A stretch of DNA of 64,000 bases from Bemisia tabaci (taxonomy: Eukaryota; Arthropoda; Insecta; Hemiptera; Aleyrodidae), in NCBI RefSeq assembly GCF_918797505.1, contig NC_092799.1:30888597-30952596 (forward strand). The letters are read 5' to 3'. This document shows, one piece after another, positions 32,516 to 43,226 of this stretch. Made by a program: the position numbers and the translations under genes. The first letter of the stretch is position 1. Each line of letters begins with the position of its first letter. The notes below the pieces were generated by a model. The model was not told the DNA's origin. It ran no database searches and saw only the letters and a list, made by a program, of their open reading frames with translations.

Positions 32516-34339
32516 TAGCATGGGAGTTGAGCGTTGCTCTGCCCAGGAAAAAGCGCGAGGCCCCCGCGGAAAGTCCCAGCGTGGATTCGGGGTGTCAATT
32601 TCTCTCGGTCTCGGGCGAGCCCTCATCCGGATCAATATCGAAGAATAGGTGCAACGAAATCATCGTGAATACATTGACGCGGAGTTTCCCCTCTCTCCGA
32701 CCTCACAAATTGAAAAAGTTACGACTAATTGAATCCGGGAGCGCTCTTTTTTTTGTTTTTATTTTTTTGTTTTTCGTTCTGTTCTAAGTGAATCATGGGG
32801 AAACAACGTGAAAAGTTTTATTAATACCCGATGGGAAATGATAGAACGCTCCGGCGGGCTGAAAAGGAGCGCCGCGGCCGCGCGCGGTTGAAAAATAACT
32901 GTTTTTATTATTTTTTTGAGCCCGGAGCTCGCTCCGCCCGTCGAAAGTTGTCGGGTCATCCTTTGTTGCGGGCGGTCCTAGATAGGCAATACGGTTGAAT
33001 CTCGATGCTCTGGAGGGAGGTGGAGGGAAGCGAGAGAAAATTCTACCTATCGAAAATTCGAGTTTATCGAGGTCTAGAACAGCGAAACGAAGAGTTATTT
33101 TGGTCCATGAAAATTCAAGGTGGAAAGTAAGAAAACTATCATCGAGAACTTACCTACCGATACTCTGAGAGCTCTCTTTCAGGCGTTGGTGATTGAACGA
33201 GGGAGCACCGTATTGAATATTCTTTGGAGGAATGAAGTTTAGATGGGAAAAGTAACCCTCTACTGCATGGAATTTTTTTTGCGACGCAGATTTTGATGGA
33301 AAAAATATACGTTATACTAAAATGAAATTTAAAAAACACGTCTTCAAGTTCCTCAAAAAACACGTCTCACGTTTTCGAAATGGTAATTTTTCATAACTTT
33401 TGAAGCTTAAAACAGTGGTGTTATCGAACCGTACTATTTCGTTCATTTTAATTATTTGCAAAAAAAATTCAACAACGAACAAAATATGTTTACATTATTT
33501 GAAGGTCGGCTTCATTTGCAGTTACCGTCGAGATTCTTGAAAAGTAGGTTTTTTATCATGTTCACCAGCGCTTCTTAAGAACCTCGTGACATGGTAGTTG
33601 GTACAAAGAAAAAAAGGGTACGGGTTTGTTAGATGATATGGATACTTTCAGTTAATTGTGGTAGTACCCCGCAATCAATTGAAGCCGGGGCCCGTAAGCC
33701 ACAGATGAGATAGATGAAGGAAAAGTGTAGGTAAGTGTATTAACACGAGTCGGTTTAAGGTTCAATAGCGGAACAAGGACCTTGAAGCACATGACTAAAG
33801 ACGAGTCATGATCTAAAAAACACTATATGGGGCCGAAGCCCCACCTTTTTAAAAAGATGATGAAAACTTACATCACGTATCTCTAGGATACGGCAAAAGA
33901 CTGAATGGCGGCCGGGCCCCCCACTCCCCAGGCAATGCCAATTGCCCTCTCCCGACTGGCCGACAGCCCGTAGAGAGAGACCAATCAACGTGCCCTGGGA
34001 CCAGAAGGACCAAACCGCGCGTTATTCAAATTATAAGTCGGGAGACCGGGTTACATAACCACTAACCCTTTTTTCCGTGTTTTAGTTGAAAGAGAAAATG
34101 CAATTTTATGCTTAAGTTAAGGTGTGATGTGATCACGTCGATTATTCACAGCCGCGTGAAATTCTTTTGAATGAGAGCGCAACCAACAACCACGATCCAC
34201 ATTAAAGGACCCAATTCATAGAATCCACGGAATTTGTCGGGTCAAAATCGTGTATTTTTAGTGGCTTCAAACCCTCCATCCTTGAAGATTCAATAGAGAA
34301 TTTCCACACGAAAATTTTAGTGCTCCATCTGAAAGTGCT
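32516..34339. other. No recognised gene
   Basis: GC-richer at 32520-32720 and 32840-32960. ORFs overlap on both strands without motifs. A GGGGCCGAAGCCCC hairpin lies near 33830. No gene supported. Confidence 0.45.
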
Positions 34340-34615
34340 TAATGAACGGAGTTCGCAATATTTTTCATAATTTTTTTCTGACATGAGAAATTGGAGAAAA
34401 ATTGATTGAAAAGTGAGCAAATTTGCCGCCTTGTGACGTCATCCGGCGGTATTTTCCATTTAAACACATGTATTTTAGCAGAATCGGTTATTTTGTCATA
34501 TCTTTTACAGTAATTTCTCAATTTATGAATCAAGGGTATCTTCGTGTTCAGTTCACTCTGTAGATTCCACGTTAACACGAAATTCATCAAATTTCAGACC
34601 CTTGCAAATTCTCCA
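34340..34615. repeat. Dispersed repeat S, copy 1
   Basis: GTTCGCA..TTTTTC.T, TTTTTTCTGA.ATG.GAAATTG, ACGTCATC.GGCG.TATTT and AAATTCTCCATTG follow in the same order as at 40968-41445. The two are diverged copies; the second is interrupted by an A element. Confidence 0.55.
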
Positions 34616-34704
34616 TTGCGCCTTTTAGTCGTCGACTCCTCGTCCTAGTATGTGGGCGTTTGGTTTAATCGTGGTATCGCAGACTTGGGAGTCATACGCC
34701 GGGC

Positions 34705-34850
34705 ATAACGTCTCCTCTCTGACGTGAGGGCGTATATCGATTGTCACGTGAGCCCTGCCCTTCATAAAACCGTATGCCTTCCACGGCTCACGTGTCAATA
34801 GGTGTACGCCCTTACGCCAGAAAGGTCGACGACAAGGGAATTTCTCGACG
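34705..34850. mobile_element. Palindromic MITE family T, copy 2
   Basis: CTGACGTGAGGGCGTATATC and GTCACGTGAGCCCTG on the left are mirrored by ACGGCTCACGTG and GTACGCCCTTACGCCAG on the right. Related to the copies at 6012 and 46112. Confidence 0.65.
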
Positions 34851-35386
34851 TCGCAAACGGTTTTGTCGGAACGACTCTGTTAATGCCTCAACAGACGGTG
34901 TAATGGCATTAGGCGTCATAATGCCTCGGCGGAAGCCAGCGCCAGCGCGTGTCGAGGCGACCGCGACCTTTGTCAGGACAGGATGACACGCCGAGTGTAA
35001 ATACGCTAACATTACCCGCTACTACGGCGTCGTCCGCTCAAATTGCTAGCTTAATTTGTTTGAAAGTCCATTAACGGAATGTTGCCAATTGGACGAATTC
35101 CACCAGAATCTGCCTGGATGCAATTTTACTTTGTCTGGTCCCTCTCGTTTTGAATTGTTTTAATATCAGCCCGCGTGGCAGAATGTTTCGAAAGGCTCCG
35201 TAGCGACCCCTAAGATCGTGATAAGCACGTTCGTATAATTGTCGAGTGAAATTTTGCTCAGTTTTTGGTAGAAACACAAGTTGAAAGAAGTTGGCACGAT
35301 TTTGAAAACACTGTAATCGCGCTGCGCTGGTTCCTTTTTGCTGAACGGGTCCAAATAACGAAAGGAAAGAGGCAATGTGTCAGTTA
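34851..35386. other. No recognised feature
   Basis: No supported gene; overlapping ORFs on both strands without motifs. Confidence 0.5.
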
Positions 35387-35614
35387 CACTGGGGAAAAAA
35401 AACACTTTTGATCTAGAGTCCAGACTCTTAAAAACTTCGACAAGAAAAAATACTCTTGATTCAATCAGATTTTAGCTTAAATCAAGAACCAAGCCCCTTA
35501 ATTTGAGCGGATTTCCTTTTGACTTAAGCTTGAATTTGATCGAATCAAGAGTCCTTTTTCTTGTCAATGTTTTCAAGAGTCTGGACTCTAAATCCAACGG
35601 TTTTTTTTCCAGTG
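35387..35614. mobile_element. MITE family A, copy 7
   Basis: CACTGGGGAAAAAAAACACT to TTTCCAGTG with the standard hairpin interior. It lies 20 bp from a J element. Confidence 0.88.
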
Positions 35615-35634
35615 TTCCATATGAACCATTAATT

Positions 35635-35771
35635 GGACTGCATTTTGCAATTTGGACCTATAAATTCTGGCTCATCTAAAAAAACACTTATGTGCATAAG
35701 GAAACTAATGGCACATACGTTGTTTTTAAACCGGGCCGGAATTTATACGTCCAAATTGCAAAATGCAGTCC
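35635..35771. mobile_element. MITE family J, copy 1, 137 bp, target duplication AATT
   Basis: Ends GGACTGCATTTTGCAATTTG and the inverse; AATT on both sides (35631-35634 and 35772-35775). The second copy at 43993-44129 has the same length. Confidence 0.9.
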
Positions 35772-35775
35772 AATT

Positions 35776-36392
35776 AGTTTATAAGCGAAAGCCTTTTCTC
35801 AGCGCAGTTTTCCACAAAAATAGAGGTGTCTCTCGCCCCTCGCAAATTAGATAACCGCGAGTAAGGGTCGAATCCAATCGCGATCTTGGCCTATTAGGAG
35901 TGGCGGAGGTGTCTTGGCCGCGCGAAGCATAAATCACCCGCCGGGCTATTGTTGCCCCGCGGCATCGCATAGTGACAAAATAAACGATGGAAACACAAAT
36001 CACGGGGGCAGGCGAGGCACGGCGAAGTGGCCGCCCCGACTTTGCCCAGCGCCAGACGAAGACGTTACCTGACGGAATAAATTTGCGATCGGTGACCCGC
36101 GGCGGTGACGGATGAAGAGCGAGGGCCGAGTGCCGCTGACCTCGCCACAGTCGAGGCGTAAAGACTCCGACCCCCGAGTGGAGGAGGGATCCCTGCCCCC
36201 CCCCCCCCCCCCCCCCCAAGGTCCCGCCCGTGGCCGGAGCCGAGCAAACAAACAGCCGGCTAATAAGTAGCATTTAAACATTGATTGATGAGCTCACTTG
36301 CTCCTGCCGCGGCTTCAACTCCGAGGAAAAACCCCGTATGAGCCTCCCAATGCTGCCAAATTTCTTCTGCCAGTATTCTCAACAGGATTCTA
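35776..36392. other. GC-rich stretch, C-run and B-family scrap
   Basis: A C-run at about 36197-36219 in GC-rich sequence drives several overlapping minus ORFs that are not genes. At 36325-36370 the string GAGGAAAAACCCCGTATGAG... and TGCCAAATTTCTTCTGCC resembles an internal piece of MITE B. Confidence 0.5.
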
Positions 36393-36869
36393 CTTTCTGG
36401 AAAAAAACACATTGGCTCTAGAGTCCAGACTCTTGTATACATTGACAAGAAAAAATTCTCTTGATTCAATCAGATTTTTGCTTAAATCAATAGGAAATCC
36501 GCTCAAATTAAGAGGCTTGGTTCTTGATTTGGACTGAGTTAAGCAGAAAGGAACCAACCCACATTTTGGAAAAAATTGAGCTATGAATGGTTTTTGAACT
36601 CAACCACTGCTCTACTAACTATCGCCAAAAATTCAAAGTTTTTGTTGGAGCAAATTTTGCCGAAATTGAACTCTTGAGTTTATCTTTTACATTGAGTCTC
36701 ATGCAGGACCCAAACTTTAAACCTCTTTTTCTCGGTTCGATCCCGATGTGGCTTGGTTTCTTTCTGTTTAACTCCGGTCATTTAAGCAAAAATTCGATTG
36801 AGTATTTTTTCTTGTCAATGTTTTCAAGAGTCTGGACTCAAGATCCGCAATGTGTTTTTTTTTTCAGTG
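36393..36869. mobile_element. MITE family A, copy 8, split by another MITE
   Basis: The left part runs from TTCTGGAAAAAAACACATTG to GGTTCTTGATTT and the right part resumes with ATTTAAGCAAAAATTCGATT to TTTCAGTG. The 249 bp between are a separate insertion. Confidence 0.88.
36531..36779. mobile_element. Nested MITE, 249 bp, target duplication ATTT
   Basis: Ends GGACTGAGTTAAGCAGAAAG and ...CTTTCTGTTTAACTCCGGTC are imperfect inverted repeats, extended by ACCAACCCACAT/ATGTGGCTTGGT. ATTT flanks both sides and occurs once in the intact A sequence. Inside, the plus strand has GGTTCGATCCC, a pol III B-box match. The minus strand has TAGTTAGTAGAGCAGTGG, similar to a tRNA A-box region. The two face opposite ways, so this is not a simple tRNA SINE. 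Confidence 0.8.
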
Positions 36870-37074
36870 TGATTAAATAGAAGGTGTCCTCGGCAGGCCG
36901 GTTATTGAAATTGTTGGACCAAGCTGTACACATAGAAGACAAAAGGAATTCTATTGGTGGAACGAGGCAACGTCGGATGCTGATATGGCGTCGAAACAAA
37001 ACATGGGCCTTTTAAGCTATATTATTCGATGCCGCGATCCTTCTAACGCGAGGTCGGATAATTGCGCCAAACAA

Positions 37075-37185
37075 AGTGCGGCCAGCGTTAAACGTACCTT
37101 AGCGCCTGCAAGACTTAAGGAATACTTCACGCATTGCGGTAATCGCGGTGCAGTCGGTCAGTTGGCATGAAACGCATATTAGTGC
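37075..37185. mobile_element. Repeat family G, fragment
   Basis: AGTGCGGCCAGCGTTAAACG, TTAGCGCCTGCAAGACTTAA and ACTTCACGCATTGCG align with pieces of the copy at 5532-5736. Diverged and incomplete. Confidence 0.5.
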
Positions 37186-37697
37186 CTACAAGACCATAAT
37201 TAAAAGGACCATATATATCCTCAACTCAAATGATATTTAATTTTTGAATTCTTTTTTTTTTTTAATTACAAGAAAATAGAATAAACGAAAATATCGCGTC
37301 GAAATTTTTGATACTCTAATTTGAGATCATTTACGTAAAATCGCGGAAACTTTGTAGGAAAACCGTGTGTAGCTTTTTCAAAGCATTTATTAAAAATAAA
37401 ACTCAAAAGTGGTGCATAACTACCAAGGTTTCCAGATTAACGCTTCTTCTTTGAATATTGAGTATTCGTGCAAACTTGTGAGTTTGCATTACCAGAATAT
37501 TTCGCGCAATCCTACGCATCTCCGAAAAGGTAAAAAAAGGGGGCATTCGCGCAAGCCTATCGCAGCCGGGATCCTGACTCCCCAGAACCAGTAAAACTGA
37601 ATCAATTTAGTTGCGGGACATATCAGACTGAAGCAATTCAATTCTGATCATGGTTTCCAACGATAGAATCCGTTTTGTGACACTTCAAATTGTGTAA
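37186..37697. other. No recognised feature
   Basis: AT-rich, no supported gene. Confidence 0.5.
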
Positions 37698-38253
37698 TGG
37701 ACCACTGGACAAGTCACGAATTTAAGAATTCTGATTCAAGTTTCTCATCTAATATTGCACACAGAACACGATTCGTGCATCGAAAATTACTTAAATCAAC
37801 TCCTAACCAAGATATTAACGTTTTTATTTTCAATCGGTTAAGGGAAATCTGAATTTCCCGGTCATAAAAAGCTCGAAACTCCACGCGAGTTAACTCGCGC
37901 ACTATACAACGATGAAGGCGGTCCTCTCAATCGACCAATGTTCCTTCCTCGTCGTGTGTGTGTTGTTCAAGACATAAACAACGTGCAATAGTTGAACCGA
38001 AGCGCCGAGACCAAGGTTCTTCTACGATTCTCCCCAGAAACTATCCGGATGATATCCGCGTGTCGTACGCGATTTGACTGAGGTAGATTATTGCCTTTTC
38101 ATGAGCAGGAAAGAATTCACTCGTTAAGAAACTTTTAATATCTTGATTTCGATTTGATTTGAGTAATTTTCGTTCTGTAAATCGTGTCTTATGTGAACTT
38201 TTTTCTGAGAAACTTGTATCAGAATGCTTAACTTTGTATACCTTAGTGGTCCA
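37698..38253. mobile_element. MITE family D, copy 1, 556 bp
   Basis: Ends TGGACCACTGGACAAG and ...CTTAGTGGTCCA. Sub-terminal blocks (GAATTCTGATTCAAGTTTCT and AGAAACTTGTATCAGAATGC) are inverted. The interior AGATATTAACGTTTTTATTT is shared with copy 2 at 61073-61621. No coding region. Confidence 0.85.
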
Positions 38254-39165
38254 GTATCCCATCTATTCGAATGAAATCATTTCTAGGACGCTCGATGGAC
38301 GGGGTGAGGAAGGAAAGTAAGACGGTCCTAAGGTCTAATTACATAGAAGGAATCAAAATCCAGAGTGAGGAAAAAGTCATTAAGAATAATATTCGGCGGG
38401 AAATTTATTTCTGAAACCTCGTTTTGCTATTTAAATTATTATTACATATTTGCACTTTAAACACGGGCGATTTCGACAATTTCGCTGGCCTCGAAGCAGG
38501 CATTTGGGGCGCGCAAAGAGTTAAGTCATTTCGTGAAAGATTATCAAAAGAAATTTCAAGAAATTTCATTTAACACTCAGAATTCAGGATTAAACCCTGG
38601 AAACTTATGAATCTCCTAAAGTCCCTTTATACGCCGTGGTAAACTGTGAAAGGCAAAACTCACATACTGCAATCCTACTCTTCGCGTTCGGATTTATTTT
38701 CACAGTGAAATGTTTGCGCGATCCATTTAGTGGTTTACCCTTCCCAGGATTAAGGGCATTTTGAATAAGGTGAAATAACTGAATCAGTTTTGAGCAATAA
38801 AAAAGAACACTGAATCACATTTTATTTAGTAATTCGTCGAACTTAGCACCACTTTAGACGTCAGACCGGCGGCATGGAATCAAAATTAACAATTGAAATT
38901 TTAGGTTAGGGCTCCCCTCCCCTTGATGAGCCGGAAGAGAATGAGTAAGAGAAGAACTAAGAAAATGACCGCGCTCCAATTGGTCTAGTTGACGAATATT
39001 ATTCTCTTTAAAAAGAAAATAAATTCTGTTAGAAAAACAAGCTTTTTTGACATTTTGTCGGTCGAAAGAAATTTCAATGGGGAAAAAAGAAATTTCATGA
39101 AATTTGTTGTGAAATTCCATTCGACGAAATTTCTTTTAGCAACTCTGGCGCAGCGACCCGAGAAG
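38254..39165. other. No recognised gene
   Basis: AT-rich. GAAATTTC-type palindromes cluster at 39063-39136. No gene supported. Confidence 0.5.
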
Positions 39166-39227
39166 AATAAAGAAGAATAATCTTATAACTAAATTTACAA
39201 TTTAACCCTTTTATCAGGCACTTTATT
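39166..39227 (-). tRNA. trnY: Mitochondrial tRNA-Tyr (GUA) in nuclear insertion
   Basis: The 62-nt minus strand folds as follows: acceptor AATAAAG/CTTTATT (7 pairs), D arm CCT...AGG, anticodon stem TTAAA/TTTAG with loop TTGTAAA (anticodon GTA) and a 3-pair T arm AAG/CTT. The small D and T arms are normal for insect mitochondrial tRNAs. It has no function expected in the nucleus. Confidence 0.75.
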
Positions 39228-39299
39228 TATTAAGATATGGGAGGGGGTTAATCAATTCTAAAATTGCAGTTTAGCGTTATATCTTTTAACTATTAATAA
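39228..39299 (-). tRNA. trnC: Mitochondrial tRNA-Cys (GCA) in nuclear insertion
   Basis: Minus strand: acceptor TTATTAA/TTAATAA (sharing its last base with trnY), D stem GTTA/TAAC, anticodon stem CTAAA/TTTAG with loop CTGCAAT (anticodon GCA), and a weak T arm GAT/ATC. It ends two bases before the cox1 start. Confidence 0.72.
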
Positions 39300-39301
39300 T
39301 T

Positions 39302-39448
39302 ATGAAAGTTTGAGCTTTTTCGACTAACCATAAAGATATTGGTGTTTTATATTTTATTTTTGGTGTTTGGAGAGGATTAATTGGAACTTCTTTTAGTATA
39401 ATTATTCGCTCTGAGCTTATAAATGTTGGGTCTTTTATATCAAATGAA
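39302..39448 (+). pseudogene. cox1: cox1 5' end, 49 codons, nuclear copy
   Basis: ATG, then with TGA read as Trp, AGA as Ser and ATA as Met, the frame gives [20 protein letters not shown] and GTSFS.IIRSEL, the start of cytochrome c oxidase subunit I. With the nuclear code the fourth codon is a stop. The reading breaks off at the AAAT microsatellite. Good preservation of the protein pattern suggests a fairly recent transfer. Confidence 0.9.
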
Positions 39449-39450
39449 TA

Positions 39451-39534
39451 TATAAATAAATAAATAAATAAATAAATAAAATAAAAAATGAATATATAAA
39501 TATATTCATATATATATATGAATATATTTTATAT
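39451..39534. repeat. AAAT microsatellite and AT-rich tail
   Basis: About eight AAAT units at 39451-39480, then TATATGAATATAT-type repeats. It marks the right boundary of the mitochondrial insertion. Confidence 0.85.
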
Positions 39535-39879
39535 TAATGGGCCTCGTAGTGTCAAGGGGCCTCCTAATTTGGTCAAAATATAAGTTTTAACTTTCCAAAA
39601 CACACTCGACAAACGACTGGCGACTGGTACAGCACTTGTAAGAGACGCCTGTAGGTCGGCAACGCCCATTTGAGGTAATGGCCCCCGCACCCCCGCGCCA
39701 CACAGTACACCCCCATCAATCCGAAAATTACAACACCGTTGTTATCATTCAATTAACTAAGGATAGCGGTCTGAGTGACATGAAAGCGCTACCGGTGCGC
39801 TCAGTGGTCAAGCTGAATTGCAATAGGATGTTGAAATGTGGCGAGGTACTCCCGCCGCACAGTGGATCGAGTCAATAGG
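39535..39879. other. No recognised feature
   Basis: No supported gene or repeat; the short ORF at 39678-39878 has no motif. Confidence 0.5.
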
Positions 39880-40066
39880 AGAGGTCGGACAAAATTTGGA
39901 AACTTTAAACGCTTATAACTCGTGTCCATGAAATTTTGAAGTTCTAAAAGTGTTATCCCCGGCGGTTTCTTCGTGAAATTGTTTGCTTTTAGCATGTCTT
40001 CAAACTTAAAATGTGACGAATTAATTATCAAAATGTGCAGTTTTAATCCAAAATTTCATGTCCGAC
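39880..40066. mobile_element. MITE family L, copy 1, right end cut by element H
   Basis: Starts AGAGGTCGGACAAAATTTGG and ends ...CATGTCCGAC, the inverse without its last bases. Element H begins at the next base. Compare the full copy at 47353-47665. Confidence 0.7.
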
Positions 40067-40576
40067 AATGGAGATGTTGCATGTGTGAGGAATTTGCGAT
40101 TTGACTGTTGATTCTTAGGTAAAACTTCGCGAGAAACACGATGGTGCCACTGGTTTTCTCTGAAATCAACTCCCAAGCTCAAAAAAAGCTCTCAAGTTGA
40201 AGCCAAAATGGAGGGAATATCCCACGCTATCCTGAGAGTCCACTCCTACATCAAAACAAACTCTCCATGCAGAGATAGGGAGCGAATACATTGACAGGGC
40301 TGCCACTTTAAGTGGGGACTCCAAAACTGAAAACACACGGCAACCCTGCTAATGTATTTGCTCCCTATCTTTGCATGGGGAGTTTGTCTTGATGTAGAGA
40401 TGGACTCTCAGGATAGCGTGGGATATCCCCTCCATTTTCGCCTCAACTTGAGAGCTTTTTTTGAGCTTGGGAGTTGTTTTCAGAAAAAAACAGTGGCACC
40501 ATCTTGTTTCTCGCGAACTTCTACATTAGAATCAATAGTCAAATCGCAAATTTCTCACACATGCAACATCTCCATT
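40067..40576. mobile_element. Long hairpin element H, 510 bp, ~235-bp arms
   Basis: AATGGAGATGTTGCATGTGT at the left is inverted at the right, and the pairing continues through GAGTCCACTCCTACATCAA to the centre (ATACATTGACAGGG against its inverse). Mismatches are few. It could fold as a single near-complete hairpin if transcribed. No gene inside; the ORF at 40352-40663 is a by-product. Confidence 0.9.
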
Positions 40577-40967
40577 CTAATTGATTTGATCCCCTGTGCG
40601 CCGTACCACACGAGCGGGAAAGTTCAGGGGTGCGTATCGGCGGTCGCCGACTTTACCAATTGATGTTCCAGAAATCCAATTGCGCTTACTTCTCCGAAGT
40701 TGAGCATGCCCAGCCGATGCTTACAACCGCGAATGTTAGAATAGTGTGTGTAAACAGCGCCACGCACCTCTATGAATTGACAATGGTGTCGAGTCGATCG
40801 TGCGGATGAGAAAGTGAAATACGGCGAATGTATCTTTTCGTGTTTTAGACAATGAGACGCTGAAGATACAAAATATATAGAGATACCGTACCCATATTAA
40901 TTGAAATTCTATGCAATAGAGAATTTGCACAACACATTTCTCATTTCACCTGATGAGTGTGACCAAT
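40577..40967. other. No recognised feature
   Basis: No supported gene or repeat. Confidence 0.5.
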
Positions 40968-41445
40968 GGGCTGAGTTCGCAGTGTTTTCCTCAATTTTTT
41001 TTTTCTGATATGCGAAATTGTAGATAAATATCGTTGCAAAGAGAGCCGCATTACGACATCGAGTCATCTGGCGACATTTCAATTCAAACGCATGTGCCTA
41101 CTTAGCAGATAAGGTTACTTTGTCATATTTCCTCCAATAATTGTTCATTTTAGAAGGGTATCCAAGACGAGATCAGTTCTCCTAGTGCTTTCATATTACA
41201 CATCCACTGGGAAAAAAACACATTATATCTAGAGTCTAGACTCTTAGAAACATCGACAAGAAAAAGTACTCTTGATTCAGTCAGAATCTAGCTTAAATCA
41301 AGAACCAAGCCTATTAATTTAAGCGGGTTTCCTGTTGATTCAAGCAAAAATCCGATTGAATCAAGAGTATTTTTCCGTGTCAATGTTTTCAAGAGTCTCG
41401 ACTCTAGATCCAATGTGCTTTTTTTCCAGTGCGACAAATTCTCCA
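40968..41445. repeat. Dispersed repeat S, copy 2, interrupted by MITE A
   Basis: Follows the order of motifs of the copy at 34340-34615. The family A element at 41205-41431 breaks it just before AAATTCTCCATTG. Confidence 0.55.
41205..41431. mobile_element. MITE family A, copy 9
   Basis: CACTGGGAAAAAAACACATT to TTTTTCCAGTG with the standard hairpin. It sits inside repeat S, so it is younger than that repeat. Confidence 0.9.
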
Positions 41446-41855
41446 TTGATAGCATTAAATAGAAAACATAGAGACGATGATTTCTGAACTCGTCTGTTTT
41501 CGAATTTTTTCCTATTCGGCGATCACAATTTTGTTTAGGATTTTTTTTCTTTCTTGTCTTCGATACCCCTGGGAAAAGGCGCTGAACTGGGAAAGCAGTT
41601 AATCGTGGCAACCATGTCGGACCATGACCTATCTGTGGGTGCAGTAACAGGTGCTGAAAAACCGCAGCTATTTTTGAAGGAACTCGGGAGCATGAATAAG
41701 AACGCGGGCGAGATAATTGGTGGCCGACCGCTCTTCATTAGGTAATCTCAGCTCTGAGTGAACTCGGCGGATCCCTCACTTAGTTAGCTCCCGCGTTGCC
41801 TCCTCTCTTTACCACAGCTACACTCCAAAACGCAACTTCCAATTTGCTTTTTTCA
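41446..41855. other. No recognised gene
   Basis: A 63-codon plus ORF at 41554-41745 has a protein-like composition but no motif I recognise. Confidence 0.4.
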
Positions 41856-41903
41856 TGAGCACCTACAAAAGGCAAATGATGATTCCAAAAGTCCGCACTC
41901 GTT

Positions 41904-42131
41904 CACTGGAAAAAAAACACATTGGATCTAGAGTCCAGACTCTTAAAAACATCGAAAAGAAAAAGTACTCTTGATTCAATCCGAATCTAGCTTAAATCAA
42001 GAACCAAGCCTCTTAATTTAAGCGGATTTCGTTTTGAAACAAGCAATAATCCGATTGAATCAAGAGTACATTTTTCTTGTCAATGTTTTCAAGAGTCTGG
42101 ACTCAAGATCCAATGTGTTTTTTTTCCAGTG
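41904..42131. mobile_element. MITE family A, copy 10, with 26-bp direct repeat nearby
   Basis: Standard CACTGG...CCAGTG hairpin. The sequence TGAGCACCTACAAAAGGCAA + ATGATG occurs at 41856-41881 and again at 42130-42155, the second copy starting within the last bases of the element. A CCGCACTCG also occurs on both sides. This is too long for a normal target duplication. Confidence 0.9.
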
Positions 42132-42155
42132 AGCACCTACAAAAGGCAAATGATG

Positions 42156-42995
42156 GCCGCACTCGCAGTCGCTGTCGAAACAACTGGTTTCCTTGTGGAG
42201 TCCCCTATGATCTAATCTTTGATTAAAAGAGGTTTCAAAAGATTTTTAATACGAAAACCTGAAAATTCCTCCTTGTACCCTAAGATATGATAGGATGATT
42301 TTCCCCATCTTTTAGAACGAGCAGATCTCTTTTTTCAAAGGAAGTTAGTCCTATTTCGCCAAACGCCGATATTATCCCTGCGGATGATATTCTGCTCCAT
42401 TTTGCAGCAAGCGAGTCGCCTCGGTAAAGAAGTGTTTATTTTCAGCTCAATGATAAGCTGCTCTTTCTTTCACCAAAATTCACCGTTTAGTATGTAAATA
42501 TTCGTTTTTTATCGTAGCCGAGATTGGGAGTGATCTTACACGAGCCCGTTTCTCTCCGGGCCCAAAGGAAAGAGGGAAATGATACAAACGAGGTTTGAAT
42601 AGCGGCGGAAGGCCGAGTTTTTTCGCCGGAAATGGCGTTTGTAAAAAGTTCGCTCCAGGTAGAGCCTCCGCCAGGAAAGCGTGTTGCGTCGCGGCTTGGA
42701 GCTACTTTGACAATGACAGAACGCCCGCATCAGTCCTTCCTTTTTGTCCCGGAGAACAGGTTGCCGTTCTCTCCTTATCCGATAACACAGCGATGAAAAA
42801 CCATGACTGATTCTATGGGTTTTAGGGTGGAATCTCACACCGTCGGAAAAGAAATCCAACATTTTGCTCCAGAGTCTAATCTATAGTATCATTGCGAGTG
42901 ATAAGAACCGCAGGAGCAATCGGAATGTGTTGTCAAATCGAAAAGATATTCCACAAACTCTCCTTGAACGCTGTCCGTAGGAAGGTCAAATTATA
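42156..42995. other. No recognised feature
   Basis: Overlapping ORFs at 42536-42862 on both strands lack motifs. Nothing supported. Confidence 0.5.
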
Positions 42996-43226
42996 CACTG
43001 GAAAAAAAAAAAACCACTTTGGATCTAGAGTCCAGGCTCTTAAAAACATCAACAAGAAAAAGTACTCTTGATTCAATCAGAATTTAGCTTAAATCAAGAA
43101 CCAAGCCTCCTAATTTAAGCGGATTTCGTTTTGATTCAAGCCAAAATCCGATTGAATCAAGAGTATTTTTTCTTCTCAATGTTTTCAAGAGTCTGGACAA
43201 GATCCAATGTGTTTTTTTCTCCAGTG
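42996..43226. mobile_element. MITE family A, copy 11
   Basis: CACTGG...CCAGTG hairpin; TA on both sides, a possible 2-bp target duplication. Confidence 0.9.

Larger units (their letters stand above)
39166..39450 (+). other. Nuclear copy of mitochondrial DNA (trnY-trnC-cox1 5' end)
   Basis: Two mitochondrial-type tRNA folds and the start of cox1 follow within 285 bp without spacers, as in a mitochondrial genome, but they sit inside nuclear transposon-rich DNA. The cox1 frame needs the invertebrate mitochondrial code. It ends in a nuclear AAAT microsatellite. In the usual insect order trnC precedes trnY before cox1; here trnY comes first. Confidence 0.85.

Noticed and set aside
35779..36273. 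164-codon minus ORF and neighbours
   Set aside because: Driven by the C-run and GC-rich composition; several frames are open together and none has a motif.
36734..36744. Nuclear tRNA gene suggested by GGTTCGATCCC
   Set aside because: No A-box on the same strand at the right distance and no full cloverleaf.
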